Shown: one piece after another, positions 43,501 to 53,131 of the stretch
Layout: each line of letters starts with the position of its first letter
How positions within the stretch are numbered: position 1 is the stretch's first letter
NCBI RefSeq assembly: GCF_041381155.1
Contig: NC_091144.1
Span: 19,539,544 to 19,603,543, forward strand
From: Argopecten irradians
Taxonomy: Eukaryota > Mollusca > Bivalvia > Pectinida > Pectinidae
DNA: 64,000 nt
Reading direction: 5' to 3'
Notes under the pieces: generated by a model
Database searches by the model: none
Seen by the model: the letters and a program-made list of their open reading frames with translations, nothing else
Told to the model about the DNA's origin: nothing
Position numbers and translations under genes: made by a program

Positions 43501-46500
43501 AAGCTCATTCAATGGTGGTAATTGTGTAAAGTAAGTAACTTTTGTTTTGTAACTGAAGAAAAACATTAAATCCTCTGCTCCTGTTTTTTGATAGTGAAAA
43601 AATACCATTTGTCAGCGATAGGGCGTCTTTAAAAAATCTACCGAACTATATATCTAAATTGTATGTGTATTTTCATGTATTCAAAGCAAAAAAATACCTT
43701 ACATATACATTTTAGACCTATGTAAAATGTATATGTTTGCTTTAATAAAGTACATGTACACCTGTATGATATATACATAATTAACGGGTGAAAATACCTC
43801 TCACTTCTTGTCATATTTTCATCACATACTCTAAAGCTTCATAGAACGTATGCTGATTTACTTATCGATGTATGTATCGGCTGTTTCACTGAATCAGGCC
43901 AATATAACTGATAGAATACAAGTGGCTTCTTATAGTGGTGTTATTACATCTATATCCATTAGCCGGATGAGATTTTCAGTGATCCCGATTTTGAACTCAA
44001 AGCTGCACTCGGGTCTTTCCGTGATAAACAGCCAATGTCGACAGATACAGTTTCTTGTTGAAAACATTTGTAAGGAAGTCAAAACCCCTAAGAAAATGTA
44101 AATCTAATGATTTAGTAACTTTAATTAAAACAAAAGTCAAAAGACACAAGCAGTTTGGAACAGAAGGTAAATGATATCATTAACAAACAGGAAACAAAGA
44201 AAGCTCTTCTAGTCTTTCAGTCAATCATAATCGAATGAGAAATAGTAACAAAACGAAGAGTGTAGACGAGAAAAGTAAAATTTCAAGTTTGATCTGCTCT
44301 TCAAAGGTACTGAAAAGGTTCCGTCTTGGCAGTTATGCAAGAGGTTTGCTAGGCTTTACTCGAGCACACATGACAGGAACGGCAAGGACTAGGGAAATAA
44401 GGACACCCAGATCGAAGAAACACGTACAAGATTTCTTAGAAAGAGATGACAATTCAAGAGTAAAAGCTGGGAAAAAATCCACTTCTTTGCGACAACATGA
44501 AGACGCTCCATAAAAAGTTTTTGACCGAAACTGATATGAAGGTATCTTACAGTTTATTTTGTTATTTCAAGCCCTTCTACATACTCAAAGCTACCGAAAA
44601 GGACAGGGAGACATGCCTATGCAAAACACACGAAAATCTGTGTTTCAAATTAAATAAATGCTTCCAAGAACAAATCATCAAATCAAATAACATTGAAACT
44701 TTCTTGAAAGATGTCACATGCAACATCGAAAACAAAGACTGCATGTATCGAGATTGCAGTAATTGTAAAGACCGCTGTATCACATTGAGCGATGATGTAG
44801 ATTCAGGAAAACAAACATGGTGGTTTGTATGGAAGAACAGGAGAGAAGAAAGAGAAAAACAAAAGAATGGACAAGGCACCACTACGGTCAACATAACAGT
44901 GAAAGAAAAAGAGTATGGCTCTAGGCAAATTCTGACGGAAGAACTAAACAAAGATATCTCGAAAGCTTCCAGGCACATTTTTAACATCCAGCATCAATAC
45001 AAGACGATTCGGTATCTTCGCCAGAGATTGACCCACGAGGAGATCATGATGCAAATTGACTTTTCCGAAAATTACAACTGCAAATATGCTTCTGAAATAC
45101 AGAGCATGCATTTTGGTTGTTCTCAACGGCAAATTTCTCTTCACACTGGTGTAGCCTACACAAAGAACACACTGTATTCTTTCTGTACAGTATCGGATTG
45201 TCTCAAACACGGCCCCGCTGCTATTTGGGCACACTTACATCCCATCCTGGAAGAACTTCGCTCAAAGACCCAAGCAACAAAAATCCATTTCATAAGTGAT
45301 GGCCCTACGACTCAGTACAGAAACAAACACAATTTCTACCTGTTTTCTACAAAATTGTTCAGGTATGGGTTCACTGAGGCAACATGGAATCTACTGGAAG
45401 CAGGACATGGCAAAGGGGCGGCTGATGGCATCGGAGGAGCGATAAAACGGACCGCTGATAATTACGTCAACAAAGGAGGTGATATCAAGGATGCATCTGA
45501 CTTGGTTGATGCCCTAACTTCAGCTGGATCGTCAATTATAATTCATAAAGTCGTCGAGGATGAAGTGACCGCAATCGAAGCGACGTTACCAACAACACTT
45601 AAACCTTTGTTGAAAACAATGCAAATTCACCAGGTGAGTAAAATCAATTAAACAATTAAAACTGCCGATAACACATTTTTTTATAACGTCTAACTTTTAT
45701 TCACAAGAAAATTTAATTAAGGATACATATTATCCAACTTAAGTAAGTTCAATGTTTACTTTATGCAGTATGTAAATTACGTAGATTTCGTCACCATGTC
45801 TTGTGTTGTGTACTTGACAAAAATAACGCAAAATAATTTAATCCTTATAGGTACTTGTAAGCTCACCAGGAGAAGTAAGACACCGTGTACTATCCTGCTT
45901 CTGCCAAAAACCTACTTTCTGCAACTGCTACGACCCTGTTGTGACAACGTTTCCAATCGAGGTACTTAGAATCACTTTATGTATCTAAATAATTATCAAA
46001 TACCAGGTAAAGTTTGTAAGTTTATGGACAGAACACCCTCTCTCATTTTCTAATCTTGCACTTCAGTCGGTTCCTTCGGACACTCTACCTACAGACGTCG
46101 TAACTGGAAGTTGTACTGCTGAGACTGAAAGGGAACCTGGAGATTTAGTCAAAGGGACCGAAAGAGATGTTCCTGTAAGGATCAACAGAGCGGTAAGATT
46201 GTGTAATAAAAAAATTGTTAACACAAAAAGAGTAGAAGAGATATTGTAATTACTAATATGCCCTTTTAATTTTCAGCTGGATCCAGCTACGAGTGCTGTC
46301 GGCGATGTAACTGATGCCAACGCCAGTTCACCATTAGTTAACCATAAAGATATACCAAATCTCGTCAAGGTGGATGTCGTCGATAACAGCATTGTCAACA
46401 AGTACTGTGTGGTCAAGTATGATGATCAAGCGTACCCCGGTATCATCCATGATGTAGACGATGATGAAGAGGTCGAGGTGCAGGTTATGCATAGGATTGG

Positions 46501-46657
46501 CAGGAACCGTTTCTTCTGGCCACTTATGCAAGACATCCTTTGGTACCCTAAGGAAAACATCATCACGATGTTAGCAGATCCTCCACAACTGGTGACAAAA
46601 AGGCACCACGAAATCACTCCAAAAATCTGGGCTCTTATCGAGAAAGAGCTAAATTAA
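40047..46657 (+). CDS. Orphan transposase-like protein (DDE-like triad), multi-exon, damaged
   Basis: Supported exons: 40047-40089 (MSADQRFSGEEGLV), 40716-41353, about 44137-45633, 45851-45961, 46067-46192 and 46277-46657. The junction after 41353 is not resolved. Parts in order: a Lys/Arg-rich region (ALWRQRQRENTNKHDEYKRK), a LTPPMSP motif, a basic helix, and a FLERDDNSR block. Next are DRETCLCKTHENLCFKL and the core with IDFSENY, EIQSMHFG, ISDGPTTQYRN and EAGHGKGAADGIGG. Then follow a CFCQKPTFCNCYDP knuckle and a C-terminal YCVVKYDDQAYPG domain. D in IDFSENY, D in ISDGP (79 residues on) and E in EAGHGKG (32 further) fit DDE spacing. I recall this as an unnamed family in cnidarians, fish and molluscs. 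Two 1-bp losses in A-runs (about 44234 and 44475) break the frame; they may be decay or assembly errors. AATAAA lies near 46752. Confidence 0.65.
41988..42566. repeat. 45-bp minisatellite, about 13 units
   Basis: Unit words: ATGGACATTCCTTATATAGC, CCTAGTTATAATATATATCC, GTCTA. Because 45 is a multiple of three, all frames stay open over several units (MDIPYIALVIIYIRL). A single further unit at about 43180-43235 shows the array was split by insertion of 42576-43170. It lies in the long intron of the orphan gene. Confidence 0.9.
42576..42720. mobile_element. Foldback in the minisatellite
   Basis: Arms CAAATATTTCATGGGTTACTG and its complement side CAGAAACTCATGAAATATTTG, further paired by CTAGTTCATAATA with TATTATGAATTAG. 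The unplaced sequence to 43170 may be part of the same insertion. Confidence 0.6.
43273..43628. mobile_element. TTAA-flanked MITE family A, copy 2
   Basis: Starts GATGTTCCACCGCCGACAG and ends TTTGTCAGCGATAGGGCGTCT, with TTAA at 43269-43272 and 43629-43632. Inserted in an intron of the transposon gene, so it is younger than that transposon. Confidence 0.7.
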
Positions 46658-46773
46658 ATCATGTGTTATCTGTTTAATGAAATTTTACAAGTTTTTCAAC
46701 AAATTTGACATTCGTGTCGTTGTTTGGTGTTTGAGAATTAGTTGTTTAATATGAATAAAAAAGTAAGTGGTGT

Positions 46774-47165
46774 CATCTCCGTAACACTTTGTCATTACCG
46801 GAACATGAAGTCACTTCCGTAACGTGGCCTTTAAAGACAAATGACGCATGAATAAATGATAAAATTGTCAAATAAATATTGAAATTGCAATTACCAATGA
46901 AATATACGTATGTTCAAATCCAAAATATAATTCAGTTAATTTCATAAGTTGTGTTATAATAAAAATCAAATTACATTTTGCTGTAGTTGTAAATAAGCAA
47001 ACATTAAACACTACACAGATATTATATTTCGTCTCCCGTTACATACACATGTGTTCAGTATTGTGAAATGAATTTTTTGTGGATGTATAACGAAAAGAAA
47101 TATCATTTTAAGTTCTAAAATAAATGTTCCAGCTATGTTTTCTTACGTTATGGTAATGACATTGA
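46774..47165. repeat. Right subterminal repeats of the 7.8 kb transposon
   Basis: GTCATCTCCGTAAC, GTCATTACCGGAAC and GTCACTTCCGTAACG lie close together at 46774-46826, and TTACGTTATGGTAATGAC near 47142-47160. They are the counterparts of the left-hand set. Confidence 0.6.
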
Positions 47166-47445
47166 GATCAGAGTTATGTTAAAAAAAATGTTACTGTGTA
47201 TATTCAACATTGATTGACTCACTGCAAAATAATGAAATAACAACTTTTCGTTTTGTACTTTGTGTCAATAAAGATTTTTTTCTCAAAATGGCATTTTTTA
47301 TTTTTAAAATCCAAAGGTGCAAAATGTCGTTTAATTTTGGAATCACCCACGAACATTATCAAATTCTTCTGTCTATTGAAACACTTTTTTCTGGGACCCC
47401 CTGTATATACTGTATATGATAAACATGTAGTGTATTATGTATAGG

Positions 47446-47581
47446 ATAAACCCCGAGTTGGTGTTGAATAGGCCAGAGAAAACACATTTATCGAGGCCAA
47501 TCAATTTTATTGATTTATCGAATCAAAGCCCGATATAGGGTGTTTTCTCTGGTCTTTTCTACACCAACGAGTGGTTTATCC
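47446..47581. mobile_element. Foldback MITE, copy in segment a
   Basis: Arms GGATAAACCCCGAGTTGGTG and CACCAACGAGTGGTTTATCC with internal GCCAGAGAAAACAC pairing GTGTTTTCTCTGG. The duplicate segment holds a shorter-looped copy at about 61248-61368. Confidence 0.7.
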
Positions 47582-49064
47582 AACTTAAAACATTCTCATC
47601 CCCTTATGACCCCCATCAAACATTGCAACAATTCAACTATCCAACTGTTGGATAGTTGAATAAAACTTAATTGGTTACATAGGTAAATCAGGTTTATTAA
47701 ATGGTCTAATAAACACAACCAGGAAAGGTTAATACTATTCGCCATATCACGGTTACATGGTCATTGATTAGGAATGGATTTAACATGGCATTGCTGTTTA
47801 TAGTGAAAATTCAATCATTAACTACACCCAACGATCCAAAAAAGTTTCTGTGAATTTTATTCTTGTGCCGATATCAAATGAAGATTTATATATCGAAATA
47901 CCATATATTCAGTGATATTTTTTCCGAAAGAGCAAAAGTGTTCTTGAAATCCAATTCATGATTGGGAACAAAACGCACCTTACAGAAGAGTTGCGTAAAA
48001 GATACCTCTAATATAGGATATAATTTGACACCTTTATCACTTCCCTTCTGGAGAGGTGAAGTGTCATGCAAACAAAGGACATTGTGTAAGGATTGTAAAA
48101 CCAGGATTGTTTTAAATAGAAATCGAACGTAACTTCATATTAAAATCATTCAGTGTATCTTTTCATTTGGGAAAACACTACATTGTATCTTTCTTGAAAC
48201 ATGCATATTTTTAGAGATTTTTTTGAGAAAATATTAATATAAAATTGGGAAAATACAGCAAAATTTTTCAAGGTGAAGTGGCCTTTATTCGGCTCCAAAT
48301 GCACCTAAAAATCATTGTCGTTGATTTTATACTAAGTGTTCGTTGTGCTTGAAGAATCATTTAGAACACATACACAAGATGAAGGAATATTTATTAATTG
48401 ATTTTTTCGCAAATATTTTTTTTCTTACACAATATCTATACGCACATGTACAAGTATTGTATATTTTACCTACATGTCTACCACAGTAAAATGGACCTTT
48501 GTTCGCAAGTCTTAAAATTCATGTGTATTTATCACTAGATTAGAACTGTTGGATATTTGACTATCCAACGGTAATACTGTTGGTCCACCTGACCATAATT
48601 GGATAGTGAAACTATACATCTGTTGTACACAATGAATGATTTATTAATTTATACTTATAAAACTGACTCACTATTGTAACGTAATATATTTTCTTTGAAA
48701 GTACATTCCTTTTAAAAGACAGATGGTACATACATATTTTATGCTTGCATGGCCCTCAGATTACACGTAATAGAATAGAGATAATTGTTGACGCTAAAAA
48801 TCCAATATCAAAAGTGAATTCAAAATGTCAGCGTTTCTTCTCAAAATTACAACATATCAGTTTCGACAGTGTTGAGCCCTATCAGCACAAAAACCATGAT
48901 GTTTTGCACATTCATTATAATGTTATTAATTTACTTTCGTTGTGTTCATGTTTCTGGTGGACACTGTCAATGACCACTCTTGTCGAGTAACATTTCATTT
49001 GTCACATACATTAGCAATATCACTTATAGTTTAGATTAACAGTATTTTGCGTCATTGTTTGAGA

Positions 49065-49590
49065 CATTTTTACCAGCGAGTTTAAAAACTGTCATCACTA
49101 TTTGCCTTCGAAAAGAATGTTAAAACTTATTTTTTAACAATGTATTTATCAAACTGAAATTTCTTTGCATTCTCGTTTACATGTAATTTTTATCTATATA
49201 CATGTATATTATTAACACCACATAGGCTGCTGTCTCCCTATATATATATAGCTAGTAGATACAATATCGTGTTTTAGTTTTTGTAAATGTGTGATAAATC
49301 ATTTTTATGTTTCAATGCAATGGAAATACCGGGTATGTTTGGTATTAATCAACAAAAGTTTATTTGTTTCAAAACAAAATCTGTATTTGAATAAATGTGA
49401 ATTTGAGTGAAAAAAAATGACTGAAAGTTTACAATATAGTAATGTTTATTCCTGTCAATATGAATGTATTACATGTTTGTTCTTGTTTTCGTCGTAATGT
49501 TGTGAGGGCCATATGTAAGATTAGTACTGTACTAAATATGTAACCCTCGTGAAATAAAGTTTTTATTATTATCATTATATTATTATTATT
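49065..49590 (+). mobile_element. Insertion with retroposon-like 3' tail
   Basis: Copies b and c run straight from GTTTGAGA into the GTCTAAGTTACT sequence. Copy a has about 525 extra bp here, ending GTAACCCTCGTG, AAATAAAG, then (ATT)n. An AATAAA box with an ATT microsatellite tail is typical of LINE/SINE 3' ends. No coding region recognised. Confidence 0.55.
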
Positions 49591-49997
49591 ATAGTGTGTC
49601 TAAGTTACTGGATGCAGTTTTCAGGATAACCAACCTGAGAATAACTCAGTCTTTAGGTCAATTATTCTGTGAAATTAATTTAGTCTCCACCAGTATCAAG
49701 GTCAGCCATTTTGTGATATTGCTCCAAACTCAAAGTTATTTGTTCTGTGGCATCGACATTGTTTCAGGACACTTATTCATTTACATCGATTTAGTTTCTA
49801 AAACAGTTGTTTCAGTCTTAAGGAGCCATTTTGTGATCTCGCTCTAGTCTCAAATCAGTTGTTCCCTTATATATCGCTCTAGTCTCAAGGCTGTTCTGTG
49901 AAATCTCTCCAGTTTCAAGGTCATTTGTTCTGTGACATTTCTGTGCTTCCATTGTTGCTGTTTCTTCTGGTTGCAATTGAGACAAAGAAACACAAAC

Positions 49998-50223
49998 ATG
50001 TGGAAAATGACATACAGATGTATTATTTCGATAACAATGCTATCCTTGAATGCTACTTCAAGTCAATTTGTAAAACAATCAGATATTCTACCCCAGAAAG
50101 GAAGTGAGATAGAACAGAATTTTTTTCTGGAATGAAAGTTTCAACAATTTTATTGGTGATTCTACCACCGAAAGCAAGAAACAGCTGATTACAACGCAGC
50201 TGCCAGATGGAATCCGAGCAAGT
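49998..50223 (+). pseudogene. Damaged extra copy of receptor exon 1
   Basis: Starts MWKMTYRCIISITML and follows exon 1 of the receptor at 53132 almost residue for residue up to GSEIEQN. A longer T-run (7 T against 5 T) then throws the frame. The donor GTAAGT is kept. No other receptor exon follows before copy b. Confidence 0.7.
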
Positions 50224-50339
50224 AAGTATACATATTTTACTATTGTAACGCAAATTTTCATTAGTCGAGTAATTTTGTCTATCAAGTCTGAAACCAAAAG
50301 GCTGAAACAGGAACTTTCAGTTTTTGCATCGAATTAAGG

Positions 50340-52140
50340 TTTCTTCATCAATTTTACAGAAAGTACACAGGCCATTTAATTATTCATTTGTTTAGGTTTC
50401 TTTGTATTAATTTCTATTGAAAATCCTTACCTTTTGTATCAGTTACTGAATATTTGATTGTTTACTATTGTTTACCAAATAAGTTCCTAATTGATATCCT
50501 CAATATTAAAATAGTGCTCCAGTTTATTTCTTTGTTTAGTTTTTGAGTTATTTTTATGCAAAAAAGTTTAAAAACTTTTGAGGTCCCAAGTGTGATTAAT
50601 AATTTATAATTTTCTCATTCGATATTATACATAGTCATCAGTGATCTAAGTTATTCCTTGGCCATCTTCTTGTTCTTTTTAAGATATGGAACTAATTACT
50701 GTGTATTGCCTTTTTATTTAAAAAAAATTATGTTATCCAGTTAAGTTTATTGATTAATTTATTCTGAAGTGCTTCGGAGTTAATAAATTTCATCAGTACT
50801 ATTATTCCATATATGTTTACTTTTGCACATTCCGCTTTTACACCATTGTTTAAAGAAAAATGGTTTGTGCTTAAATAATATTTCACTATTGCCAAAAAGA
50901 TTTATACTCAATATGCCTTGCTGGATGTGATTAGAAGATTTTTGGATAATAAACTGCCATTGTTATAGCCTGCTGAAATTTAGCTGATGTTTTTCGGATG
51001 TCTACCCTTTTGTGGTGCTACACGCGTACACTTGATATACTGCATTAAATATCTGTAATGATGCGATCAGGCACCGATTTCTCAAAACAATTCTAAAACT
51101 GACTAAGCCTTAAGTTTTCATATGAGTTACATATGGAGAAAAACTTACGCTTTGACTTAATTTTGTACTTTTGTTTCAAGAAATCAGTGTCTGTTGTATA
51201 GATAAGACGTGACGTGACGGTACGTTTCATTCAACCGCCGTCTACTATGTTGTGTACATGTTTTGGCCTGTGCTTACCTCCGTCTATATAGGCTTGTAAT
51301 TTGGAAAAAACGGTAACTGAAAATTTGTGAAGTTCTCACACAATACATAAAGAACCAGCCGATTATAATCTTCACCAGTAGCCATACTTGTGGTGATTTT
51401 GGCTGTCAGAAAGTATTCCACGAGTTAAGAAAGCTATATCCCTGGATGCTGCTGTATTAAGCAATATTTAAATAACTGATTGTGTACCAGAACATTTTGA
51501 GGACATGTATGTGTGTATTTATGACTACGTGCCACACAAGGAGAGAATTTAAACCGATGTAAAAATTTCTCATTAAACCTGTCATTTTCCTTAATCTAAT
51601 GACGTCTGCAATCATGAAGTGTTTGTGACAGAATTGAAAGTTTCCCTGTGGATTTTTAAAACTGGCTTACATAAAGACTGTCATATAAATTATCGATGAT
51701 TGCATAATTCAATATTAATCAATACTGAAAACTGTTACTTTCTCAAACTATACAAATAGGTAAATAGAGTGGCGAAATAGCGAATTAAGAAGATCCTCGA
51801 TGCCGACCATCTTTACACATCAGAAGAGATTTGAGATTTGTATGTTCTAACTTTCTACATGTATGTATTATGCAACGCTAAAAGTTACCCAGCACATTGA
51901 ATTTACTATCCGCAGCAAAGAATGTCTACAAATGATTCACCACCAACAGCGTCTATCGTCAATTTATAAATCTGAATAGACAGACGGAATTACCGTTACT
52001 TGTACACTTTAAAAAAGACAATGAATACGCTCATTTTATTATTCAGAAAAATCAGGTTATAGTTTGTTTTATTCCTTTTTGAACTAGTGAATAACAGGGA
52101 TGTTGTTTCTCTATTTAAAAAAATATATATATATACTGTA
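50340..52140. other. Duplicate of receptor intron 1 and flank; no gene
   Basis: About 51046-51680 matches 53848-54530 at reduced identity (ATATCTGTAATGATG, GATCAGGCA, ACGTCTGCA). 51790-52010 is the dispersed repeat also seen at 38765. No exon seen. Confidence 0.5.
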
Positions 52141-52724
52141 TATGATTTTATACTTAACTCGCTATTGTAACATAAGCCTAATAGTTTTTTATCGAAAGTT
52201 AATTCCTTTTAAAAAACAGATGGTACATACATATTTGATGATTGCATGGACCACAGATTGCACGTAATAAAATAAAGATAATTGTTGACGCTAAAAATCC
52301 AATATACCAAAAGTGAATTTAAAATGTCAGCGTTACTTCTAAACATTACATCATATCACTTTCGACAGCGTTGAGCCCTATTAGCACAAAAGTCATAATG
52401 TTTGGCATGTTCATTATAAAATGTTATTGATTTACTTGACTTTCGTTGTGTTAATATATCTGGTGGACACTGCCAATGATCACTCTTGTCGAGCTGAGTA
52501 GCATTTAATTTGTCATATACATTAGCAGTATCACATATGGCATAAATTCACAGTTTTTGCGTCATTGTTTGAGAGTTGGTCTAAGTTACTTGATGCAGTT
52601 AGGGCAACCAACCTGTGAAAAGCTCAGTCTTTAGAACAGTTATTCTGTGAGATTGCTTTAGTCTCCACCAGTCTCAAGGTCAGCTACTTTATTATATTGC
52701 TCTAGACTCAGGGTCATCTGTTCT

Positions 52725-53062
52725 GTGACATCGCTCCAATGATAAGGTGATCTATTCTGTGACATCGCTCCAATGACAAGGTGATCTGTTCTGTGAACAT
52801 CGCTCCAATGATAAGGTGATCTGTTCTGTGACATCGCTCCAATGACAAGGTGATCTGTTCTGTGACATCGCTCCAATGATAAGGTGACCTGTTCTGTGAC
52901 ATCGCTCCAATGACAAGGTGATCTGTTCTGTGACATCGCTCCAATGATAAGGTGATCTGTTCTGTGACATCGCTCCAATGATAAGGTGATCTGTTCTGTG
53001 ACATCGCTCCAATGACAAGGTGATCTGTTCTGTGACATCGCTCCAATGATAAGGTGATCTGT
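52725..53062. repeat. 34-bp minisatellite, about 10 units (copy b)
   Basis: Unit GTGATCTGTTCTGTGACATC then GCTCCAATGATAAG. It shares the core TTCTGTGACATCGCTCCA with the 30-bp array at the right edge of the window. Confidence 0.9.
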
Positions 53063-53131
53063 TTTGTGACATTGCTGTACTTTTGTTGTTGCTGATTCTT
53101 ATGGTTACAATTAAGACAAAGAAATACAAGC

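Larger units (their letters stand above)
39581..47348 (+). mobile_element. Novel-looking 7.8 kb DNA transposon with ACGA target duplication
   Basis: Left end GGGTGATTCCAATATTAAAC, right end (complement) GGGTGATTCCAAAATTAAAC; about 26 of the first 30 bases match. ACGA is directly repeated at 39577-39580 and 47349-47352. The sequence at 61108-61150 joins the two flanks directly (ATGGTAC then AAACATTATC), as expected for an empty site. The element carries one multi-exon gene (40047-46657) and, on both sides of it, repeats of GTCATTACCGTAACG. Nested inside are a 45-bp minisatellite, a foldback and a TTAA MITE. A second left end at 39455 comes from the tandem duplication. I do not recognise the superfamily. 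Confidence 0.7.
39137..47403. mobile_element. TA-flanked CAGG...CCTG element, split by a later transposon
   Basis: Left end CAGGATGCCCCAAAAACGTG and right end (complement) CAGGGGGTCCCAGAAAAAAG are imperfect inverted repeats, each flanked by TA. CAGGGTGTCCC-type ends with TA targets are found in mariner-like elements. The left arm also encodes a short frame near 39331 (MKIQAEIIELYYATRES) that resembles a helix-turn-helix start. The element itself is only about 500 bp (39137-39576 and 47349-47403); the rest is the 7.8 kb insertion. A similar right arm without the insertion is at 61108-61215, ending GGGACACCCTG. Confidence 0.55.
47404..50340. repeat. Segmental duplication, copy a
   Basis: 47404-49060 matches about 61216-63270. 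48650-51680 matches about 52140-54530 (copy b, more diverged). Shared landmarks are the palindrome around CTATCCAACTGTTGGATAG, TGTTGACGCTAAAAATCCAA, and AGTTACTGGATGCAGTTTTC. Confidence 0.8.

Noticed and set aside
39137-47403. Treating the CAGG...CCTG ends as the ends of the transposase-like element
   Set aside because: The internal GGGTGATTCC ends with ACGA duplications and the uninterrupted flank at 61108 show that the outer ends belong to an older host element.
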